NCBI GenBank assembly: GCA_963790405.1
Contig: CAWBOJ010000002.1
Coordinates: 186,001 to 250,000, forward strand
Source of the DNA: JBGSMX01 sp963790405
GTDB lineage: Bacteria > Actinomycetota > Coriobacteriia > Anaerosomatales > JAGXFU01
Length of the DNA stretch: 64,000 bases
Direction of reading: 5' to 3'
Shown one piece after another: positions 58,485 through 64,000 of the stretch (the first letter of the stretch is position 1; each line of letters begins with the position of its first letter). The position numbers and the translations under genes are program-made. The notes under the pieces are model-generated. The model worked only from the letters and a program-made list of their open reading frames with translations, made no database searches and was not told the DNA's origin.

Positions 58485-58731
58485 ATGAAGGACACCGGTA
58501 TCGTGAGACGCGTCGATGACCTCGGCCGTATCGTCATACCGATGGAGCTGCGCCGCACGCTCGGCATCAACGTGAAGGATCCCGATGTCCATCCTCGTCG
58601 AGGGCGACAAGATCATCCTGCAGAAGCACCAGGACGTCTGCGCGATCTGCGGTAGCCCCGACGACATAGCCCAGGTCAAAGGACGCCCGATCTGCGCCGA
58701 TTGCGTGCGGACCGTGAAGTCGACCAAGTAG
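58485..58731 (+). CDS. abrB: AbrB/SpoVT-type transition regulator with C-terminal zinc ribbon (one frameshift)
   Basis: About 82 residues. The AbrB DNA-binding swapped-hairpin is MKDTGIVRRVDDLGRIVIPMELRRTLGINVKD, then SILVEGDKIILQKHQ after a break near 58580. The tail CAICGSPDD and CADCVRT forms a CXXC-CXXC zinc ribbon. ATG 58485 follows AAAGGCGGA. As in Bacillus, it is encoded between rsmI and metG on the opposite strand to both. AbrB proteins repress stationary-phase and biofilm genes. Confidence 0.9.
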
Positions 58732-58800
58732 GATCTGCGCGCGCGTCAGCTACCGCCGGTATCCGACAATCGCGTGCTTCGTGCGTCAGAACGAGTCCCT

Positions 58801-59658
58801 CTACTCGGCGGTCGAGTCCGACTTCCCGTCCGTGAGCGCGATCTCGTAGACGGCGTTGCGACCCAGCCCGATCTCCTCGGCAACCTGCTTGACCGCGTCA
58901 GAGCGCGAGGTCCCAGCTTCGACCAGGAAGGCGACGCGCGTCCTGATGCCGTCCTCGTCGATCGCCATGGCACGTTCGCGCGCTGGCGGGCCCACCAAGA
59001 TCACGACCTCACCCTTGAGTTCGCGGTTCTCGAACGAGGCCGCAAGAGCCGCGATTTCATCGCGAGCGACCTCCTCGTGCAGCTTGGTGAGCTCGCGCGC
59101 CACGGCGGCAGCGCGGCCCGGAAACACCTCCGCAAGAGCCGCAAGTGTGGCCCCGGTCCGGTGCGGTGACTCGTAGAAGACGAGCGTGGCCTCGAGATCG
59201 ACCAGCGCCTCGAAGCGACGTCGTCTCTCGCCGATCTTCCTCGGCAGGAATCCACCGAAGTAGAAGGCGTGTGTGGGCAGTCCGGAGGCCACAAGAGCGG
59301 TGACGATCGCGTTCGCGCCCGGAAGCACGTCCACGGCCAGACCCGCGTCGAGGCAGGCCTCGACCAGCACGGCACCGGGATCCGAGATGCCCGGCGTGCC
59401 GGCGTCGGAGACGAGCGCGATGTGCGCCCCAGCTCCGATGCGATCGACCAGCTCGGGCGTGCGTTGCTCGACGTTGTGCGCGTGATAGGCCTCGAGCGGC
59501 GTGTGGATCTCGTAGCGTGAGAGCAGCTTGCGCGTGACCCGGGTGTCCTCGGCCGCGATCAGATCGGCGCTCTTGAGCACGTCGAGCACGCGCAGGGTGA
59601 TGTCGCCCAGGTTGCCGATGGGCGTCGCGCAGACGCTGAGTCGGCCCGCCGAGGTCAT
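58801..59658 (-). CDS. rsmI: 16S rRNA 2'-O-methyltransferase RsmI
   Basis: 285 residues. It methylates C1402 of 16S rRNA. Family motifs are LSVCATPIGNLGDITLRVLDVL, AEDTRVTRKLLSRY, HNVEQRTPELVDRI, ALVSDAGTPGISDPG, LPGANAIVTALVASGLPT, FYFGGFLPRK and LVFYESPHRTGATL. ATG 59658 lies just after the stop of the upstream membrane protein gene (TGACATG). In the given sequence the two frames are joined by an indel in the Pro-rich end of the upstream gene; I treat them as two genes. Confidence 0.95.
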   Translation of the reverse strand: MTSAGRLSVCATPIGNLGDITLRVLDVLKSADLIAAEDTRVTRKLLSRYEIHTPLEAYHAHNVEQRTPELVDRIGAGAHIALVSDAGTPGISDPGAVLVEACLDAGLAVDVLPGANAIVTALVASGLPTHAFYFGGFLPRKIGERRRRFEALVDLEATLVFYESPHRTGATLAALAEVFPGRAAAVARELTKLHEEVARDEIAALAASFENRELKGEVVILVGPPARERAMAIDEDGIRTRVAFLVEAGTSRSDAVKQVAEEIGLGRNAVYEIALTDGKSDSTAE

Positions 59659-59659
59659 G

Positions 59660-60810
59660 TCACTCGCCGCCGGACTCCGGCGGTGCGGGCGGTTCCGCGG
59701 GCGGTGGGGACGCCATTGGCGGTTGCGGTTCCGCGGGCGCCATTGGCGCGGCGACGGCGGCTGCGGTATCGCTTGCGGAGGGATGGGCGCTGGAGGTGGC
59801 GGGGGCGGCGGGATCGCTCCCGGCAGCTGCTGGCTCACCGGCGGAGCCGGGACGTAGCCCGGTGACACCGGCGCGGAAATGGGCTGCTCGGCAGGTACGA
59901 TGCCAACGAGCTGGCGGTAGAAGCCGGTCCAGACCAGATAGAAGTAGACCATCGGCGGGAAATTGAGCGCGAACGATAGCGCGATGATGGCGACGTAGGC
60001 AAGACCGAACATTCCCAGAAACGCGGTCGGATCGGTCTCGATCGCCGTTGGATCCATCGAGTAGAGCTGGGGAGTAGCCAGGAACTGCAGTGGTGCGGTC
60101 ACTACACTCGTGACCATCGAGTAAGCCCAGGTCAGCCCTATGACGATCAGTCCCATGACGACTACCGACTTGAACGAACGGCGCAGGGCCTGCCATGCAT
60201 CCCCGAACGCCTCCATGCCTCGGCGTCCCGAGAGCACAGCAGCACGCGCACCGACCGCCTCGAACCCCTGGACTATCAGAGCAGCGGCGATACTGAAGGC
60301 GAAAATCACAATGTAGAAGCAGCACACCCCGCCGATCACGCTGAAGGCAGCCTCCTCGGGTCCGTTCGGCGCGGACGCAATGATGCCGCCGACGAGCACC
60401 GCAAACAACGCGGCGATCACCAAACCGACTGCCAGCATGATGCCGTAGAACACGAGTTCGAACCCACCCAGAGCTGCGAAACGGCGACGCCCGGCCGCAA
60501 AGCCGTCGGCGAACCGAACCGGTCGTCCCGAGAGCGCCTCGTTTGACAGATGGATGGCTCCAGCGTGGAACAACCAGTATGCGGGTACGAGCGCCAGACC
60601 GACGAGCGCCGCAAGCCCGGAGAAACCGGCGACTGCAGCCACGTCAGGAGTAGCACCTGCGAAGGCGGTTGCGAACAGCGCCGCAAGCCCTGCCAGGACC
60701 GCGAGCATCGCCACACCGCTCACAGCGAGCCACGTTGCCAGGAACCCCCACAGAGCCCACGAGCGCCACAGGGCTTTCCACGATTCGCTCAGTATCGCGC
60801 CGTACCGCAT
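59660..60810 (-). CDS. Polytopic membrane protein with Pro-rich tail (one frameshift)
   Basis: About 383 residues behind GGGAGGG. Six or more transmembrane segments are seen (WGFLATWLAVSGVAMLAVLAGLAALF; LVFYGIMLAVGLVIAALFAVLVGGII; FYIVIFAFSIAAALIVQGFE; SVVVMGLIVIGLTWAYSMV). The start resembles the DUF7544 or glycerophosphodiester phosphodiesterase membrane-domain style (ILSESWKALWRSWALWGFL). The tail is an extreme Pro/Ala stretch in which one base is missing or extra near 59740; the corrected tail is PMAPAEPQPPM...PPESGGE. Its function is unknown. It is coupled to rsmI. Confidence 0.65.
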
Positions 60811-60837
60811 GGAACCCTCCCGTCTGCAAGCTGCGAG

Positions 60838-61947
60838 CTAGTCGACCTCGATGAGCTCGTAGTCCCGGCTGCCGATTCCCAGTCGTTCACCATGCGCCAT
60901 GGCCACGGTTCCATCAATCCCGGTTATCTCTTTGAACTTGTCGATTCCAGATCCCATGCCCTCGCCCTTGGAACCGCTGAGACCGACACTCTCGACCACC
61001 AGATCGTAGGCCGCTTGATCGATAGCGACCGGATCGGTGGAGGCCAGCACGCCGATATCGGGGACGACGCTCGCATCCGAGAAGTGCCAGCAGTCGCAGT
61101 CGGGCGACACATCGGTCACGAAGGACAGATAGACGATCTTGCCGTCCTTGCCGGCAACCGCACCTGCTACGTGCTCGGCTATCTTCTCCTGGATCGCTTC
61201 GGGCGTCGTCTTCCACTGTATGTCGATCGCACCGTACGGGCAGGCGGCGACGCATTCGCCACAGCCGTAGCACAGCTCGTAGTCCACGACCGCCACGCGG
61301 TCGGGGTTGATTGTGATCGCATCGACCGGGCACCACTGGACGCACCGGCCACACGCCGTGCACTTCTCGGCAACGGGGTCGGGCGAGAAGTCGGAGTGCA
61401 TGCGCTGCTTGGCCGAGCGGCAGCCCAGCCCCATCCCCACGTTCTTGAACGCGCCACCGAAACCCGTGGCCTCGTGACCCTTCACGTGGGTGACCACCAC
61501 CATCGCGTCAGCATGTACCGCAGCCGATCCGATGCGAACGGTCTCGAAGTGCGTACCACCCTCGATCGGAATATCGACTGCGTCTCGACCATCCAGCCCG
61601 TCGGCAATGATGATCGGCGCCTCGACCGTCGCGTACGAGAAACCGTTGTGCACGGCGCAGCCGAGATGGTCGACCGCGTTGAAACGCTGGCCTCGATACA
61701 ACGTATTGGAATCCGTGAGAAACGGCCTTCCTCCGTGGGCCTTGACGCGCGCGACGACCTCCCGCAAGAAGATGGGCCTGACGAAATCCGGTGTTGCCTT
61801 GCTCGCCAAAGTGCAACTTGATGGCTACGAGATCGTCTTCGGCAATGGCCGAGGCAAGCCCCGCTCGCTCGAGCAGCTGACCCGACCTGGTGACCAGAGA
61901 CTTCTTGCCAGTCGTACGCATCGGCGTGAAGTACACAGGTGAGCTCA
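60838..61947 (-). CDS. DUF362 protein with two [4Fe-4S] ferredoxin clusters (one frameshift)
   Basis: About 369 residues. The DUF362 domain (VYFTPMRTTGKKSLVTRSGQLLE, then VAIKLHFGEQGNTGF, VVARVKAHGGRPFLTDSNTLYRG, VVTHVKGHEATGFGGAFKNVGMGLG) is interrupted by CTACGRCVQWCPVDAI and CYGCGECVAACPYGAI, which bind two [4Fe-4S] clusters. CDCWHFSD and PDIGVLASTDPVAIDQAAYDLV follow. The frame breaks near 61800. Its function is unknown; DUF362 ferredoxins often accompany maturation or redox enzymes in anaerobes. ATG 61947 overlaps the ROK gene stop (ATGA). Confidence 0.88.
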
Positions 61948-62920
61948 TCGGTGAAGTCCCTCCCTCGTATCGTGATCGTCGAGGGCGAGTGCCGCAGCGC
62001 CCGAGAATTCCCGCATCGTTTCCAAGCTCGGCCTGCACGAAACGCACGTCTCTTCGACCTGCCAAGGCCTCCTCGGCGACTATCTCGGCGGCCCGCTCGA
62101 CCATGAACGGGGCAGCCTCTCCCACGCCTCCGCCGATCACCACAAGCTGCGGATTCAGCAGGTTGACGAAGCCGACAAGCGCCCGCCCGAGCACCACGCC
62201 CGCATCCATGAGGATCTTGGTCGCGACCTCATCTCCATTGGTGGCGGCACGAATCACGTCCTCGGCGGTGATCGTCTCGATGTCGCCATGTGCCTGCTCG
62301 AGGATCGCGCGACCGGAGTAGCTCGCGGCGGCCTCCCTGCCCTTCGAGGCGATGGCGGGCCGGCCCAGATACGACTCGATGTGCCCACGCCCTCCGCAGG
62401 GACACGGGGGGCCGTCCATCTGCACGACCATGTGGCCGACCTCGGCACCCAGTCCGCGAGATCCACGATACGGCTCTCCGTTGACGAACATGCCGCCACC
62501 GACGCCTGTTCCGATCGTGATCATCAGAAAGTCGCGAGCGCCTTTCGCCGCACCGTAGCGAAACTCTCCGAACGCCGCGAGATTGCCGTCGTTGTCGATC
62601 GTGACCGGCTGGTGCACACGCGACATGACCAGCGCCCGAACGTCTACGCCCGCCAGCGGCAGGTTCGTGCAGAACTCGACCGACTGCCGCAAGAAGTCTA
62701 TCTGCGCGGGCAAGCCGATCCCGATGCCAGCGATCTCGCCGGGTTGCATCCCTGCCGTAACTTGCTCGACAAGCTCAATGATGGCATCGACGATGGCGAA
62801 CGGCCCGCCCTTGGGCGTGAGCTTCTTGGCATCCTTGGCGATTCGGCCCTTGCGTTCGACGAGTCCCACCGCAATGCGCGTACCGCCGACATCGACGCCG
62901 ACTGCATACGACGTGCGCAT
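61944..62920 (-). CDS. ROK family sugar kinase, probably glucokinase (one frameshift)
   Basis: About 325 residues. ATP binding is shown by VGVDVGGTRIAVGLV and ITIGTGVGGGMFVNGE; the sugar site by IDNDGNLAAFGEFRYG and LGAEVGHMVV; the zinc loop by GPPCPCGGRGHIESYLG. The last Cys of the usual CxCGxxGC loop is replaced by His here. The tail (NDAGILGAAALALDDHDTREGLHR) appears after a break near 62010. ROK glucokinases phosphorylate glucose with ATP; other hexoses or N-acetylmannosamine are possible substrates. It overlaps the DUF362 gene start. Confidence 0.87.
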
Positions 62921-62991
62921 GTGCCCTCCCTAGTGAAACGGTACGGCGCGAAGATTCAGCCCTCTTCAGAAGGCGCGCCGACCCGATGATA

Positions 62992-63522
62992 TCAGTAGTC
63001 CCACACGATGCCCTGCGCTTGGATAATGCCCAAGTCGCGCATCCTATCCATCATGTCTCGCTCGGAGACGCCGAAAAGTCGCGCGAGATACCGGTGGTCG
63101 TTGAACCACTTCTGTGCCTGATCCGCCACGAGCTTCGCCGGAGTGATCAACTCTTCGGCAATGGTGTCCGCCTCGGCATGCTCGAGCTTGGTGTTGCGTG
63201 GATAGGTGTACTCGGGATCATCCAGCACGATCAGAACGTGCCCCACCATGTGAGCCAGCGTGCTGCGCCGCACGTATTCGTCCTTGTCGGCGTTCAGAAT
63301 GATCACGGGCAAGCCGTCTTCGTGGATAGTCGCGCCGTGAAAGAACGAAGGCATGCGAATCTGGCGTACGGGAATGCCGTAGAGTTCGGCCAGCCGCTCT
63401 ATGGGCACAGGCGGCTCAACCTTACCCACCTGGTCCAACGCGTCTTCGGCCAGGTGACGGTAGTATGATTCGGACCTCAGCGCCACGTCGCGTATGCTCC
63501 CATTGCATCGATTTGCGCTCAT
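62992..63522 (-). CDS. ImmA/IrrE-like protein lacking the catalytic Glu
   Basis: 176 residues. The fold is that of ImmA/IrrE metallopeptidases: YRHLAEDALDQVGKVEPPVPIERLAELYGIPVRQIRM at the start, then STLAHMVGHVLIV, and HAEADTIAEELITPAKLVADQAQ, closed by ARLFGVSERDMMDRMRDLG. The metal motif HExxH reads HMVGH, so the two His remain but the general-base Glu is Met. The third ligand region (HAEADTIAEELI) is intact. It may bind metal but should not cleave peptides; a regulatory role is possible. No HTH repressor lies beside it. ATG 63522 has only a weak ribosome site. Confidence 0.75.
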   Translation of the reverse strand: MSANRCNGSIRDVALRSESYYRHLAEDALDQVGKVEPPVPIERLAELYGIPVRQIRMPSFFHGATIHEDGLPVIILNADKDEYVRRSTLAHMVGHVLIVLDDPEYTYPRNTKLEHAEADTIAEELITPAKLVADQAQKWFNDHRYLARLFGVSERDMMDRMRDLGIIQAQGIVWDY

Positions 63523-63714
63523 GACGAACAGACCTCAGCTTGCAGGCCCTCTCTCTAAGTATCGGCCTGTTCGCGCATTGATGCAGCCATTTCTGCTGTC
63601 GGCCGTGCCGTGCGCTGTGTCACGCAGTTCACCCTTTGTCGTTCCGATACCCCAAGTGGACCCAGTCGGGGTAGCATCATGTCAGGGCTCGAACACGTTC
63701 CGAAAGGGAGGCGC

Positions 63715-64000
63715 GTGGAAACAGAGGGACATCCATTGGCCGAGGAGATCGTGCGGCTGCTCGCATCTGCCGCCAACGCCGCGCGACTGTACCCGCCGTC
63801 CAGTGAACTGCCGGGGCAGGCGCGAGAGCGTTTCGTCGCGCGTGCAAACGAAGTGACCGGCCAGCTCGGACCCCTACGCTACGTTGTCGACCCACACGAA
63901 CTGAAGATCGGCGAAACGGTCCTGGCCCAGGGGCAGAGTCAGACGACAGGCTTCGCCGAGGCGCTGCACGCCATGCAGGTCGGCCAGCTCGTCATCGCTC
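63715..64000 (+). CDS. N-terminal part of an unrecognised protein (3' partial)
   Basis: GTG 63715 follows GGGAGG, and the frame stays open to the window end (95 codons). The start (EEIVRLLASAANAARLYPPSSELPGQARERFVARANEV, then PLRYVVDPHELKIGETVLAQGQ, FAEALHAMQVGQLVI) has the LYPPSSEL stretch seen at the N terminus of various HEAT-repeat and signalling proteins of anaerobes. I cannot assign a function without the rest. It diverges from the IrrE-like gene; the 192 bases between hold no other gene that I can see. Confidence 0.6.
   Translation, partial: METEGHPLAEEIVRLLASAANAARLYPPSSELPGQARERFVARANEVTGQLGPLRYVVDPHELKIGETVLAQGQSQTTGFAEALHAMQVGQLVIA

Noticed and set aside
58801..60810. A single fusion protein of a polytopic membrane protein with RsmI
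   Set aside because: The joined frame passes through an Arg/Pro-rich stretch typical of a wrong frame. The alternative frame gives a sensible Pro/Ala tail with a stop one base before a good RsmI start, so an indel in the repeat is simpler.

Overview
The window looks like the chromosome of a high-GC, Gram-positive anaerobe or facultative anaerobe related to the actinobacterial class Coriobacteriia (environmental OPB41/Anaerosoma-like lineages). The reasons are high GC with GTG starts and strong GGAGG-type ribosome sites; cell-wall-binding repeat 2 (CWB2) surface proteins; giant exported multihaem c-type cytochromes; a V/A-type ATP synthase; NfnAB and PFL-like (UPF0210/UPF0237) genes; and a housekeeping block ordered as in Bacillus (rsmI, abrB, metG, tatD, yabE, rsmA, veg, ispE, spoVG, glmU, prs, ctc, pth). 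The assignment is inference from gene content only.

Layout. 1-6.8 kb: cell-surface genes. They are the 3' part of a CWB2-linked octahaem-type cytochrome, a lipoprotein, a beta-propeller protein with three CWB2 repeats, and a secreted beta-helix protein. 6.8-14.8 kb: a cassette for membrane fatty-acid modification (SDR, FAD oxidoreductase, DUF1365, cyclopropane-fatty-acid-synthase-like methyltransferase, DUF2177) plus an AarF/UbiB kinase, a PadR repressor with palindromic operators and a small exported protein. The cassette lies between an initiator tRNA gene with its terminator and a decayed copy of that tRNA 3' end plus the same terminator, as in a tRNA-targeted island. 15-18.7 kb: an exported protein and a 16-haem-motif cytochrome with an FN3-like N terminus. 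18.7-26.2 kb: small envelope proteins, a NlpC/P60 hydrolase, tldD-tldE and an O-antigen-ligase-like protein. 26.2-35.1 kb: V/A-ATP synthase operon (H-I-K-E-C-F-A-B-small membrane protein-D) whose K subunit carries the known sodium ligands. 35.6-46.8 kb: M23 peptidases, DUF951, the ACT/UPF0210 pair, two exported beta-sandwich-type proteins, a LytTR response regulator, nfnAB, apbE and a DUF4870-like protein. 46.9-60.8 kb: the Bacillus-like housekeeping block with tRNA-Gln. 60.8-64 kb: a membrane protein, DUF362 ferredoxin protein, ROK kinase, an IrrE-like protein lacking the catalytic Glu, and the start of an unrecognised gene.

How the genes work together. The surface cytochromes could carry electrons across or along the cell wall. 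NfnAB and ApbE point to flavin-based electron handling in the cytoplasm. The predicted Na+ V/A-ATPase would couple ATP to a sodium gradient. CWB2 proteins, M23 and NlpC/P60 enzymes and the YabE-like 3D protein deal with the peptidoglycan.

Quality note. Many conserved genes (atpA, atpB, atpC, atpF, nfnA, nfnB, metG, glmU, prs, apbE and others) are broken by single-base frameshifts, while the protein sequence continues correctly in another frame. Since essential genes are hit, these are most likely residual assembly indels. I annotate such loci as one CDS spanning the pieces; exact shift positions are approximate.
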